Shown here: positions 1 through 12,707 of the stretch, in pieces
How positions within the stretch are numbered: the stretch's first letter is position 1
How the letters are laid out: each line of letters starts with the position of its first letter
NCBI GenBank assembly: GCA_001970855.1
Contig: LSSN01000010.1
Span: forward strand, 30,872 to 94,871
Direction: 5' to 3'
Length of the DNA stretch: 64,000 nucleotides
From: Smittium culicis
Taxonomy: Eukaryota > Kickxellomycota > Harpellomycetes > Harpellales > Legeriomycetaceae
Notes under the pieces: generated by a model
The model's database searches: none
What the model was told of the DNA's origin: nothing
What the model saw: only the letters and a program-made list of their open reading frames with translations
Translations under genes and position numbers: made by a program

Positions 1-303
1 ACTATTAATATAAGCAATATAATTACAAATATTATACAATTCAAAACAAAACTAAAACTATTACATCTTTAAATAATGTGAGTGCTCTTATAATTTTAAT
101 CAAATAAAACAAAAAAAAATTTTTTTAAACTTAACAATTATATATAATAATTGAATCGAAAGAATGATTTTTTGTACTCAAAAAAGATACTTTCGCAATT
201 CCACAATAAATACAATGTAACTCATAATTAATGTTACTCCACAATTGATATGGTGTAATTATTAGATAAAAGATAAATAAATAATCCTATATTCGCTATT
301 AAA

Positions 304-500
304 TGCATTATAAATAGCAATAAATAGTATAATATAATAAAAATAGTAATAACTAGTAATAAATAGTATAAAATAATAAAAATAGTAATAAATAGTATAA
401 AATAGTAATAAATAGTAATGAATAGTAATGAATAGTAATGAATAGTAATGAATAGTAATGAATAGTAATGAATAGTAATAAATAGTAATAGATTGTAATA
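304..500. repeat. Tandem repeat, about 10-bp unit AATAGTAATG/A
   Basis: Decamer-like units are repeated, most regular from about 411 to 490 where AATAGTAATG recurs in phase. The left part is a degenerate version with AATAGTATAA-type units. The reverse-strand open frame across it is only the translation of the repeat (ITIHYYSLLF-like period) and is not a gene. Confidence 0.9.
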
Positions 501-3107
501 TTATTATTATATAGGCCTTCTATAAGGTCCTGAAACAAATACATTTAAAATTAATATCTACAAAAGCCTTAAAATATGTTGATAATTTTTAAGAGTTGAA
601 CCTTAATAAGATTTGCTTGCGATTAAATAAATTAGAAACGTTAAGAATATATGTAATATAGCTTTTACCAAATGATATATGTCAACATATCAAGTCGCAT
701 TAAATAATGAAATTTCACTGAATAGGTATCTTTTTTACATATAAAGAAAATTAAATTTGTTAAATTTATTAAATTATAGTAATATAGTAAAGTATGTAAA
801 TAGTTTATTAAGAAATTTAATTTTAAAGCGGATTATTTAGGCATTTAAATCTATTAAATTTAGTAAACTTAGCTCACAACTTTATATAATACGGAATTTA
901 TCGATAATGATCAATTTATCTCTTTTTACAGAGTTTCATTTTTAATATGTACAATAAAATCATATTATAGAATTACATGTTGAAAAAAATCATTTTATTT
1001 TAGTTTTAGTTTTAGTATGGAAAAATATATGCATGAATTCATTGATACATCAAATAATTTTTTTACATTACGTTATATGATTCTTAAATATCATTTATTC
1101 ACATTGAATAAATAAAAGAAAAAAATTGCACAAATATTTTTAATTTTTATATATTCAAAAATATATACACTTCAAAGTAAAAATATCTATTAAAGTTTTC
1201 TTTCTTGTTGGAAATTTTTCTTTTTTGAAAATCAAACTAGTAACTTCATGATATTTCCTTTACTTTCTGTATCTTTAAAAGTGTTCAAGTTTTTTTTCAC
1301 TACAACTAGACTTGAATAAAAAGTATTCTCGCACTAATAGTATATATATTAACTATTAAATATACTAGTTTTATATTAAATTTTTTTGAGAATTTTTTTT
1401 TATTTATTTATTTACTTTTTTCAGAGAGCTTATTAAACATAATTTAAAAGCATACAAAAACTAATAAAAGATATTTAAAAAGTTTAAAAAATATTACAAA
1501 AATGATTTTTCAACCGACCCCTCTCCGCCGCTCTAGCAGCTCCATTCCCACTGAGAATTTTTTCATAGAGTATAAGATATATCTAGAAAATTTTATATGT
1601 ATAATATGTTTCTTGAATATTTTAATTAGTTATTATTATATTAGATTAAATTTAGTAAAGAATATTCAAAAAAAAAATCAAATATTAAAGGTATTAATAA
1701 AGCATTGTTGTCTTTAAATTTTAATAAATCTAGAATTAGTTCACAAAAAATAATAAAATATTAAACGTATTCAAATATTGCCTTAGAATTATTGTTAATA
1801 ATATCATTAAAAATAAAATATTTAAAGACAAAATAAAACTTATTCAGCAAGAATAAAAGTGTGATTTTATGAAATTACGAAAATTAGTTTAATTACTCAT
1901 GAATATTTTATAATATTTTTCACGCAGTTTTTTATGGCTAATTTAAATATTCCAACACAATTTAGTGATAATTAATTAGGTTGTACTAAAATTATAAATA
2001 TGACTTCAGTAGCAATTTTAGTATCGTTAAATTGGACTATTAGGTTTAAAAAATTTAGAGAATAAATTTAAAATTATATTTTTGATCTTTGGCTATTATT
2101 TTTACATTCATGATTCCAAGTTCTTCAAAATTTCATTATTTGACTTATAATAGTACATTGATGCAAATAATTACCCGAGTTCGCATATATGGAAATGATT
2201 GAATCTGTAATATCAAAGGCTAAATAGATCATTAGTGCTTCTATAAGTATTATATTCCTATATTTTTGATTCTTGGATATGTAGACCTAAATTAAGGATT
2301 GATAAGTTATAGATATAATATAATCTATGAATCAAAATATATTAAAAATAATTTCCAAGTGATTTTAATTATTCGAGGCTTTCTTAAATCTCTAAAGCTG
2401 ATAATAATTCTTTAAACCAATTTTATGTATAAAATTTAACGGTATATAAAACCCCTGGTTAATTACCTTTGAATATATTCCATCAGTACATGTGTAATGA
2501 AAACTAATATTTTCCTCATGAAATGGATTACTTCAAAATATTATTAGAAATTGAAAGCTATCATCTTGTGTAATTTTAATAGATATATTATATGAATGAA
2601 ATTTATACGATACTATCCCGAATACTTAGAAGATTCATAATGATCCCATATTCTTCAAAGTAGCTGTAATAATTTATAAAAACATTAATAAAACTTCTGT
2701 AAGACTGATTTTTAGCCAAATATGCACAAAAATAGCCACAGAGATCTTATTAGGGCTTTTAAGTATATAATCATGGATGGGGATTTGATAAATACTCATT
2801 TTAATATCGGAATTGAATTTTTTTTCAGTAAAGAATTAGTATCTTTGAGAATTTTTTATAATGTAAATTTGCCTTTCTTTCACAAAGTGATTAGTTAAAT
2901 TTGTCGATCAAATAATTTAACTTGATATTTTTATCTTTTTTCAATAGAAAATTGGAAGCATAAAATTTATTTCAGGATCTTAAAATGATACAAATATCCT
3001 GAATCTCAAGTTTTATTTCAAAAATTTGATCATTTTTAGATTTTTCTGAAGCTTAAAATTATAATGAACACAATAACTATTGCCTCAATTGACCAATAAA
3101 ATATAAT
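501..3107. other. AT-rich intergenic DNA, no gene recognised
   Basis: No splice-compatible set of exons or conserved protein motif was found on either strand. A short open frame begins at 1502 with an unusually C-rich start (P-T-P-L-R-R-S-S-S-S), then becomes ordinary AT-rich sequence. It has no recognisable partner exons and is not annotated. Confidence 0.5.
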
Positions 3108-3270
3108 ATTTTCATTTCATTGTTATAAAGACAATCCCGGCGTAATTTCTATATAACATATCTCAAGAATGACCACATCAAAACTAGAGATACAAATAGA
3201 AGCTTAGCCTTCCCAAAGAAAAAGCTAAGCTTTTCAAATTTTATATAAATCCTAGTTTTTAGTCCTTGCC
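3108..3270 (+). repeat. Left copy of an inverted dispersed repeat
   Basis: This stretch is the reverse complement, at an estimated three-quarters identity, of 4500-4672. Conserved blocks include GACAATC..GGCGT.ATTTC around 3130-3150, AAAACTAGAGATA around 3181-3193, and AAATAGAAGCTTAGCC just after. The two copies keep the same reading frame with mostly substitutions: both encode R-Q-S-R-R-x-F-Y-I followed by I-K-T-R-D and N-R-S-L-A. That suggests a fragment of a once-coding mobile element. The element family is not recognised. Confidence 0.7.
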
Positions 3271-3280
3271 CTTGTCCTCG

Positions 3281-3450
3281 TCTTGGTCTTGGTCTTGGTC
3301 TTAGTCTTAGTCTTAGTCTTAGTCTTAGTCTTAGTCTTAGTCTTAGTCTTAGTCTTAGTCTTAGTCTTAGTCTTAGTCTTAGTCTTAGTCTTAGTCTTAG
3401 TCTTAGTCTTAGTCTTATTCTTAGTCTTATTCTTAGTCTTATTCTTAGTC
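3281..3450. repeat. Hexanucleotide tract (TTAGTC)n with TTGGTC and TTATTC variants
   Basis: About 27 consecutive hexamers: TTGGTC at the left, a long homogeneous TTAGTC core, then alternating TTATTC/TTAGTC at the right. Both strands stay open because a 6-bp unit preserves frame (Val-Leu on plus, Lys-Thr on minus). The resulting open frames are artefacts of the repeat. It lies just inside the left arm of the inverted repeat. Confidence 0.95.
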
Positions 3451-4499
3451 TTTATTCTATACAATTTTAACTCTTTTCTTCATCTTGCTACTATTATATC
3501 TCTTTAATCTATCAATCCTTTATAAAAAATAAACTTCAAATTATCTTAGACCTTATAAAAATTATAAGATTTGTTTTCTGTTGGAGGAAATTTGATAAAA
3601 CACATAATTTCTAATTCATTTATTGTTTAAATAAGTCACCAATAATTTTATATGTTGTATCCGATATTCGTAATCAGTTTAGGAGTAGAGTGTCATTTTA
3701 TATAATTAAGCGGTATCCGATGACTAAAAAAAGTTCTAAAGATCAGCTCTGTCAGATTCCGATTTTTTGTATTTTATATTTTAATTTTTATAGCTTTGTG
3801 ATTATTTTAACTTTATTATTTAATTCTGTTTTTGTAAACCGCCCGATTGTCTGATATCTATATATCTATTTGTAAAATCGATTTTTATATAGATTTCAGA
3901 TGTTTACATGTGAATTCATGAGTCTTTATTTGGTTTTGAGGTGTCTCAGAAGAGTTTGTTTTTTTTAGGGGATAATTTACTGTTATAACGAGGAATAAGA
4001 AAATTTTTATTTTGCAATAATACCATCCCGATTTTCAAAATTACCATAGTTTTTCATGTGTTTTATGATATTGAACATTTTTTGACATAAAACGGATAGA
4101 TTAGTTTATAAAAATCAAATAATTTATCTTAAGATTTAAATTTTATATTTATTTTCATTTTCTATGCGATCTATTGTGATTTTTACAATAAAGAAGAATA
4201 TTTCAGAATTATTGTAGCGAGAAGGTATGTTTATATATCTTTTTCATGCTCAAGGGTTTTAATTTTCAAGATAATAATAATTTTTTTTAATTTTATGTAT
4301 GAGCGAGTAAAAATCCGATATAAATCTTGAGACCGACATTACTTATATGAGAATAGTGTTTAAATTTAAGATTTTTACAAGATTTTCAATTTATATGTAA
4401 TAACTCAGATAAAGAGAAGTAGTTTATTGTAAAATAATACTAGAAATAAGAGGTAAGATATTAATAGAAAGAATAAAAAAGATAAAAAAATAAGGAATA

Positions 4500-4672
4500 G
4501 GACTGGAACGAGGAATAGAAAACTAGGACATGGATAATTTTTGAAAAACTTAGCCTTTTATTGATGGTGGCTAAGCTTCTATTTATATCTCTAGTTTTGA
4601 TGATGTCATTCTTGATTTTTTTTATATAGAAATGACGCCTAGATTGTCTATGTAGCATTGAAGTGCAAGGTC
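4500..4672 (-). repeat. Right copy of the inverted dispersed repeat
   Basis: Reverse-complement partner of 3108-3270. On the minus strand the peptide R-Q-S-R-R-H-F-Y-I, K-N-D-I-I-K-T-R-D, N-R-S-L-A is read without a stop. The 1.2 kb between the arms carries the TTAGTC tract and otherwise AT-rich DNA, so this may be a long-TIR element or simply two insertions in opposite orientation. Confidence 0.7.
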
Positions 4673-7108
4673 TTCTATATTAATGGCCCATGGGGACAAT
4701 ATTAATTTTGTTCATTACATTATATGAATATTATTTAAAATCTCTAGATCTTAAAGTCGATTTATTAGGGTCAAGGGATATCTATCTAAATTATTCAATA
4801 ATTTTTCTTCGCTGTTATTTGGATATTTTATATGCTTGATATCCCGGCTAATTTCTTGGAATTATGTATATATCATCCAGTATATAAGGTATGATTTCTT
4901 TTGATTGACGTGTTTGTTATTGATAAAAGTTTATTTTATCAAATATTTTTTTGATATACTCACTCATCTCATAGCAAAGACCCCAGTTTTTGCGAAAGTT
5001 AGAGCTAAATTAATTGGAATATATCCTAATATATCTAATAAAATAATTTTTAGTTTTAATTAAATGTCTATTCTATTATTTTCAGTTGATTTAGCGAGAA
5101 AAAAATATTTTGCGAGTCTTTTAAATGATTTATATATATTTGCATGATATTTGTTGCAGTTACAAGAAAATAATGATAAAAACAAGTAAAACTATTCAAA
5201 TTAGCTTAATTAATTAAATAGGATCACCGAATTGAATGATATAAAGATTGATAAATTATATGGTCAGTAAAGCGATGAAATCAGGATAAACCACGCTTTA
5301 TATAGTTTTTAGATAATCAAAACTGCCCCCTAAACGAGTTATTAAACAGTCATTAGAAATTGTAATAAATTATAATAATATTTTTAAATGATTATAATTA
5401 AACTCCATTACTTTAGAGGCCTTGAAATCATAGGTTAATCGTTTGGTTTAATTTTTTTTAACAGAATAGAGCGGATGTAAATGTAAATAAATAATGTATA
5501 ATTAAAGAAATATGTAGCAAGTAATAAAGTGATTTCAAAATATTAGGATTCATAATCCATATATTATATAAATGATAAAATAGATTCTTATTTAGAATCT
5601 TAGGTTTTTCCATAAGATTTTCGATGCTATTTTGATTTTTTTATTATATATTTTTATTGATTTTTTTTTCATTTTTAATATTTAAGAGGAATAAGATTTA
5701 AAATTTGAAGTAGAGTATACTAATTTTTCGAGATTATTTGGAGCATGAAATAGGGCTTTAGAAATTTTCAATTTTGGATTGGCTGGTGAGGTTATATATC
5801 ATAGAATTATTTACTCTTTAAAGCATGTTTATAACAAAAAAAAAAAGTGAAACTCGGTCTAATATATCAACAGATAATCACTGGGGGGAACAATTTAAAA
5901 TTTTCTAGCTTATGTGATGAATATTATCCACATTTTGTTAAAAAATTAAATTTCAAGAAATGATAATATAACTTTATCCCCTCTCGAATTTTATAAGCTT
6001 ATGTGATTAAAAATTTTATTTAAAAAATAAAAATATAATCACCAATATATTTGAGCTTTAAACTTCCAAGATTGATTGTAATTTTATTTGTGTTCATATA
6101 GCTTATGAAGAAATTACTAAGAGCAAATCAATAAAATATGATAGAGCTTATACAGATTCGCTTCGATAAAAAAAAAAGTCTAGTTAAAAAATAATTCAAT
6201 ACATTTATATTACGACTCAGTTAACAAGTATATACGTATTAAAATGTTTCTTTAATAACATAATACCTAAAAAAATAAATATGAAAGTAGATTGTATAGT
6301 ACTTTTAACCAGCTATAACACCGAAATACAAACCTGATATATGTAAATAAGGTTAAAGAAGTATTAGAAAGCTGATAATGTACTTAAAATATCTTTAATA
6401 CTAAATTTAATCTAAAAAAAAGCTGTATTTTTAACGTATTTTTCTTTTGAATTTGTTTAAAGTTTCATTAATCATAACATTACATAAATTTTAATGTATG
6501 GAAGTTAAAAAATATAACCTTTTTTCTACTATTGAGCTATACTATTATATTCCACTAATCAAATAAATAAAAACTCTAGACACGTATTTCAAATTGCATA
6601 ATTTTTTTTGCAACTTTTAATTTTAATTTTAATTTTTTCGATTTATTTTTTTGCGATTTGAAATTTTTGTGACTTTTTTACTATATTTTGATTCAACAAA
6701 TAAAATAATTTGAATTTTACAAAAAAAAGTTTCTTAGCCAGTAATATATTGTCATTCTGAATCGACCAAAATATAACGCGCCTAAAAAGCTAAACAAATA
6801 CAATTATTCAGAAATTCCAGCTATCAATTTTATTTTGGAAATAATTCACAAAAGCAAGAAATTAGCGATCCAACTCATTTCTTATTCTAGAAATATAAAT
6901 CCTATTATAGGAATAACATCCCCTCACCATAAATCTTTATATTTTGCTTTATAATAATTCTCTTACTCGTTATTGATTTAATAATCCCTTTTGTATATCA
7001 TTTAACAAATTATTGATTTTTATCATCAGTTGATTTCAGAATAGTTAACTGCTAATATCACCCCACTTAATATAATATAATCAAATCAAAAAACTAATTT
7101 ATTCCAAA
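4673..7108. other. AT-rich intergenic DNA upstream of SMU1
   Basis: No gene was recognised. A diverged repeat copy related to about 29810-29950 may lie at 5340-5500. The last few hundred bases before 7109 should contain the SMU1 promoter, but no specific element can be named with confidence. Confidence 0.4.
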
Positions 7109-10100
7109 ATGGACATCGAGTCTGCAGAGTAAGTGTCTTAAAATTTATTAGTTTAATTCTCTTCTCTCCCAGATTTACAGTTTATTAGATTTTATTAATC
7201 TTTTCCATAATTTATTATTTTTTTATTAGTATAATTCGCTTAATTCAACAGTTCCTAAAAGAAAACAATTTATCTAACAGTCTTGAAGTTCTACAGGTTA
7301 CCTTATAAATAATATTAAAATCACTCTTATTATTAATCCATTCTATTCTAGAAATGTTTCTTTAATTTAATCAATCAATAATATTTTTTTTTCATATTTA
7401 AAAAAAAACATTTCAGAAAGAAACAGGAATCGGTCTAAATGCTGTAGATTCTATTGAAGCATTCAAAAGTGATATTATCAAAGGTAAATGGGATCTCGTC
7501 TTAAATACGATTGCTCAAGCTGAAATATCCCCTAATAAATTAACCGACCTATTTGAACAAGTAAACTAATTTAATAACGATACATAGACTTTAATTTATT
7601 ATTTTACTGATAAAGCCAGAATATCAAAAAGCAAAAAAAAAAACACGTTTTATCTATTTTAAATAATTTTTTGTTACAAAAATTTCCATAAAAAAATAAT
7701 AGATAATTCTCGAATTGGCTGAGATTCGTGAACTTGGTGCTGCTAGATCTATTCTAAGACAGACAGAAACCATGAATTTATTACGTGAAACTCAAACCGA
7801 TCGCTACTTAGCTCTTGAAAAAATTCTTTCCCGATCTGTTTTTTCTCTAGATCAAGTATTTCTTTTCTTTTTTTTTTTTTTTAAATGATTTATTTGCTAT
7901 CCTTTTCATTCATAAATTCATATTCACTTCACATTGAATTCATATAGTTTTATTCTGCTGGTATGACAAAAGAAAAACGGCGCGAAATCATTGCATCTAG
8001 TAATAATCAATTTTACGTTTTTATGTATTTTATAATAAAAAATCTCTAATCTTTATTATTATAAATAAGATTAGCAATATTTAATTTTTTCTTCAATTCC
8101 TCAATAGATATTGGGCATGAGATATCTTCTGTCCCTCCATCTAGGTTGCTAACTCTATTAAACCAATCTTTAAAATGGCAACAATCGCATGGATTATTAC
8201 CAGTAGGATCCAAACTTGACTTATTTAAAGGAACTGTCTCTTCATCAAATACCTTAGAATCTTTCCCCATTAAAAATAAATTATCAACAATCAAAGTAAG
8301 TAGCGCTTATTTTATTTATTAATAAGCTCTTACTAATGTAGTCATAAGTTTATTTTTTTCATTGCTTTTTTATATTAGCGTGATTTCTTATTTCTATTTT
8401 TTTAAAAATATATAACAGTTTCCTAAAGGCCATCGCGCCGAGTGCTTGTCGTTTTCCAATGATGGTCATACATTAGCTACTGGAAGTGCAGATGGATTTA
8501 TAGAGATTTGGAACTATAACACTGGGAAACTAAGAAAAGATTTACATTATCAAGCATCCGTAATTGTTTTACTAGACAAATATAACACATACCTTTGATT
8601 CTTTGATATCTTTAGCTTCAATTTTAATTTTCTGTAGCTTTAAATTTTTTATCTTTTTTATTAGGATGAGCTCATGATGATGGAACAAAGTGTTCTTTGT
8701 GTCTGCTTTTCTTCTGACGGAAAACTTGTCGCTTCCGGTTCACAAGATGGCCAAATAAAAGTATTTATCATTTAAAATTTTTTTCTCATTTAGATACTTA
8801 CCATCACCCCTTCCCCCAAAAAAATTTATTTAAATTTACCCCTTATTTTATAAAGTCGTTACCGAGCTTATCCAAGCCTTTTACTCTTTTTATTCTTAGA
8901 TCTGGAGAATTTCTGACGGTACCTGTAGCAAGAAATTTACTTCTGTTCACCCTGGTGGTGTTTTAAGTGTTTTCTTTAGCCCCGATAAATCATACCTAGC
9001 GAGTTGTGGATTTGATCACACCATTAAGTAACTTAATTTATTATTATCGTTAACATTTAATAAAATGCTTTATTTTAATCTTTAGCCTGCTTTAAATGAC
9101 AGATAAAAACTAATTTTCTTGATATTTTTTCGTGCTCAGAATAATAGGAATGAAATCAAGTAAAATTCTTCGAGAATTACGTGGGCATACAAGTTATGTT
9201 AATAGTGTAGTATTTAACCCAGTTATGACTCGTGTAATTAGCGGTTCCAGCGATGGGTCTGTTAGAGTAAACATTATTTAACATTCCTTATATGTATTTT
9301 TCTTTAAATATAATATTTTTTTAATTTTTGATTTTTTATAGATTTGGGAGCAAAGTACTGGTAGGTGCATGCAAGTTCTATATCCAATAAGTCCCGATTC
9401 TTCATTAGCCATACCACAAATATCATTACTATGTCCAACTGTTAATCAAAAGGAATTTACAGTTTTGGTTGTAAATAATACGCATCAAATATACTCGTAT
9501 ACTCAGGAACCTGACAAGGTACGCTAATATAAATCATATCTCTTTCTTTATTTTTTTTCAATTATATTTAGATAAAACCATACACAAGCGATTATTTGCG
9601 TAGAAATTTTTGTGTTATATTCAAGCACTTATATTTATTAAAATCTCAAAATTACACAAGACGTTCATAAAAAGAAATATTTTGGTTCTTTAATATCTAA
9701 TATTAATTCACTAATATAAACCCCGACTAATACCAACTGGAAATAGAAATTATAATTTACTTTCCAGCTGACAATAATATAATTAAAGACCAATAATAAT
9801 AATTTTCTCATAGAGAAACTTTTATCTTTTTAAATACGAAAAGTGCTTCATTAAAGAAATATTATTAGCAGAAGATTGACTCTAAATCTTAAAACGTTTT
9901 TAATATTGCAATTAAAAATATAACTAATGAAAATTTTTTTTATTTAACTATGTCAGCTGTCAGTTTTTTTGGAAACAGACGATCCTAATATAAAGCTTGT
10001 CAGCGCGTCATTTAGTTTTGATAATCAATTTGTTTACGCAATTGGGTCTGATAAGAATATGTACTGCTTCAATTTTAAAACTAAACTACTAATGTCAAAA

Positions 10101-10330
10101 TTGCCTGTAAGAATCTCTCATATACTTTTATTAATTTAACTGTAACCTTTTTGTTTTTGTTTTTGTTTTTGTTTTTGTTTTTTTTTTCTATTTTCTATTT
10201 TCTAATTCTTTTTTTTTTTTGTACTATTTAGTTGGGTGAACTAGCTCATAATAATATTGTGTCAAGCTTTTCATCAAATGTGGTGGCTACATTTGGGAGT
10301 GACCGGTATGTAGTTATGTGGTCTAGCTAG
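7109..10330 (+). CDS. SMU1: SMU1, spliceosome-associated LisH/WD40 protein (13 exons)
   Basis: Exons: 7109-7128, 7230-7296, 7417-7560, 7703-7855, 7948-7999, 8108-8295, 8419-8559, 8665-8760, 8900-9027, 9140-9266, 9342-9518, 9957-10106, 10232-10330. All introns are GT-AG, phases close, and the product is 513 aa, the same length as human SMU1. The N-terminus shows the LisH helix ([12 protein letters not shown]), then the CTLH-type region [12 protein letters not shown], the linker S-S-V-P-P-S-R-L with L-K-W-Q-Q, and a C-terminal seven-bladed WD40 propeller (D-G-F-I-E-I-W, D-G-Q-I-K-I-W, D-G-S-V-R-I-W). By family knowledge SMU1 works with RED in the nuclear spliceosomal B complex. The stop at 10328-10330 gives the family length; an alternative terminal intron is discussed under findings. 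Poly(A)-like AATAAA follows near 10831. Confidence 0.95.
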
Positions 10331-11297
10331 AATTTATTAGATATTAGTTTACATCTCCACTATTCATATGGCAAATACTACCAAAGATTTTAACTTTATA
10401 TCGAGTTTAGGAAAGACAAGCAACTTTTTTTTTTTTTTTTTGAACTTTTTTTATTCCAGTGAATAATTCAACTATTTTTTGTAAGATAAAGCTTGGATAA
10501 TACTTATTTTCATTAAGATTCTTTGTTTCCTTATTTACATTTTATAGCTTCAATTTATTTATTTATGTTTTTTTTTTTCTTTTCTTTATAAGCGAATAGA
10601 TCTTAGGTATAGTTATTATTCCACCTTTTTTTTTTTTTTTTTTTACAGATTTATATGGAAATGATTGTTCATACAAAGATTTTCTATGTATTTTATTTTT
10701 ATAAAATACTTGGCACAAGAAAAAAAGCTATCGGTGATATACGATAAGAACATTATATTCTGATTAGTGTTCTTTTATACTTTTGATGTTTATATTTTTG
10801 TAAGAATTGTATATAGCTAAAAACCGGTTCTAATAAAGTTGTGCTATCATTATAAATTGGAACGCCCTAAACACTTACTTTTTTTTAATTAAAGATAGAT
10901 TAAATTTAAAAATTATTTATTCAATGTTTATGTGCTAATTTCCTACTTTACTGTTTCTAAGGCTGGCGTCCTTAAAAGTATCATTAATCCTTTATTCATC
11001 GCCCCTTTTTATTACGATATGTTTTTATTTGGAGCGCAGTTATAATAATCTATTGAAATGTATTAGTTGAGTGTTATTCTTAGTACACAAGAATTTATTA
11101 TTTAATTTTTACGGTTCAAAAAAATAAAAAAAGCATAGACTCATTTTAAAGAGTTTATTGTATTTTAATGGGGTTCAGTATTTACTAGCTAATAATAAAA
11201 CTTATTTTTAGGTTGCTCTTATGAAGGTTATAATTAACGAGCAGTTTCTTTTTTTTTTTAAATTTATCGGAAAAATACTCTTTCGTGTGATGCATGA
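10331..11297. other. AT-rich intergenic DNA downstream of SMU1
   Basis: Contains long T runs (10428-10441, 10627-10644) and possible polyadenylation sequence. An optional SMU1 terminal exon could lie at 10649-10664. No other gene was seen. Confidence 0.4.
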
Positions 11298-11339
11298 AGA
11301 GAGAGAGAGAGAGAGAGAGAGTGTGTGTGTGTGTGTGTG
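11298..11339. repeat. (GA)n followed by (GT)n microsatellite at gap edge
   Basis: About 11 GA units run straight into about 10 GT units and then into the run of N. Assembly evidently stopped in low-complexity sequence. Confidence 0.95.
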
Positions 11340-12028
11340 NNNNNNNNNNNNNNNNNNNNNNNNNNNNNNNNNNNNNNNNNNNNNNNNNNNNNNNNNNNNN
11401 NNNNNNNNNNNNNNNNNNNNNNNNNNNNNNNNNNNNNNNNNNNNNNNNNNNNNNNNNNNNNNNNNNNNNNNNNNNNNNNNNNNNNNNNNNNNNNNNNNNN
11501 NNNNNNNNNNNNNNNNNNNNNNNNNNNNNNNNNNNNNNNNNNNNNNNNNNNNNNNNNNNNNNNNNNNNNNNNNNNNNNNNNNNNNNNNNNNNNNNNNNNN
11601 NNNNNNNNNNNNNNNNNNNNNNNNNNNNNNNNNNNNNNNNNNNNNNNNNNNNNNNNNNNNNNNNNNNNNNNNNNNNNNNNNNNNNNNNNNNNNNNNNNNN
11701 NNNNNNNNNNNNNNNNNNNNNNNNNNNNNNNNNNNNNNNNNNNNNNNNNNNNNNNNNNNNNNNNNNNNNNNNNNNNNNNNNNNNNNNNNNNNNNNNNNNN
11801 NNNNNNNNNNNNNNNNNNNNNNNNNNNNNNNNNNNNNNNNNNNNNNNNNNNNNNNNNNNNNNNNNNNNNNNNNNNNNNNNNNNNNNNNNNNNNNNNNNNN
11901 NNNNNNNNNNNNNNNNNNNNNNNNNNNNNNNNNNNNNNNNNNNNNNNNNNNNNNNNNNNNNNNNNNNNNNNNNNNNNNNNNNNNNNNNNNNNNNNNNNNN
12001 NNNNNNNNNNNNNNNNNNNNNNNNNNNN
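11340..12028. other. Assembly gap (689 N)
   Basis: Unsequenced bases. The long open frames crossing this position exist only because N is translated as unknown residues. Its left edge is a GA/GT microsatellite and its right edge a 14-G run (12029-12042), so gap length and flanking joins should be treated as estimates. Confidence 0.99.
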
Positions 12029-12042
12029 GGGGGGGGGGGGGG
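12029..12042. repeat. Poly-G run (14 G) at gap edge
   Basis: A G homopolymer of this length is out of character in such AT-rich DNA. It may be a sequencing artefact at a gap edge or the visible end of a G-rich repeat. Confidence 0.8.
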
Positions 12043-12707
12043 TTTGAATATTTCTGCGGTTTCAACTTTAATAAGAAATTCTGTTTTCAATTATATTTGG
12101 AGTAATACACTTTTAATAGCAATTTTAAATTGCATTAACAATCAATGGTCCATGAAAAGCTTATAGCTATTTATGTTGAGCTTTGTGAATGTATATCTGT
12201 TTACTTTATAGCGTGATTTAAACAAGATTTTTTATTTTAGAAAGACGTTCAAATTAATACAGAACACTGGGTGAAATAAAAATATTTTAATGATTTGTTA
12301 AAAAAATATGAATGCAATATGTTCGTATCAAAAGCTAACATGTTCGAAATATCAATTAAAACCTGGCTCTATTATGCGATTGAGATATATCACTAGTACC
12401 TATTTAGATTTTTGGTTAGATCATCTGTTTAGTTATTTGTTACAATTTACTGGTGTTACCAGGAATAGAATAAATTGGATTAAAATTACTGCATCGATTA
12501 TGTCATATTTAGGATTTTGAGCCGTTTAAACAGTCATGGTTAAGATTAAAAAAATAGAAGGAACAGTTAAGAAAAAACAACATAGTTACTTGGATAAAAT
12601 AAAAGATAATTAATATTCGAGTTAAAGGAATAAAATATAGATAAAGAGGGTGTAGCGAGCAAGGGCCATAAGATAAATAAAAATAAATAGCTAGCTAGCT
12701 AGTTCAA
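12043..12707. other. Intergenic DNA, no gene recognised
   Basis: A 70-codon open frame at 12308-12520 (plus) has no recognisable motif and no splice partner. It is left unannotated. Confidence 0.4.

Noticed and set aside
1502..1717. 71-codon frame with C-rich start
   Set aside because: No motif, no partner exons, and the second half looks like ordinary intergenic translation.
3252..3507. Lys-Thr and Val-Leu repeat proteins
   Set aside because: These are translations of the TTAGTC hexamer array, open in all frames by arithmetic.
8046..8294. 82-codon minus-strand open frame
   Set aside because: It is the antisense shadow of SMU1 exon 6 (8108-8295), whose plus-strand reading has the conserved S-V-P-P-S-R-L and L-K-W-Q-Q.
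11185..12166. Several open frames of 240-301 codons
   Set aside because: Nearly all their length is N; no coding evidence exists.
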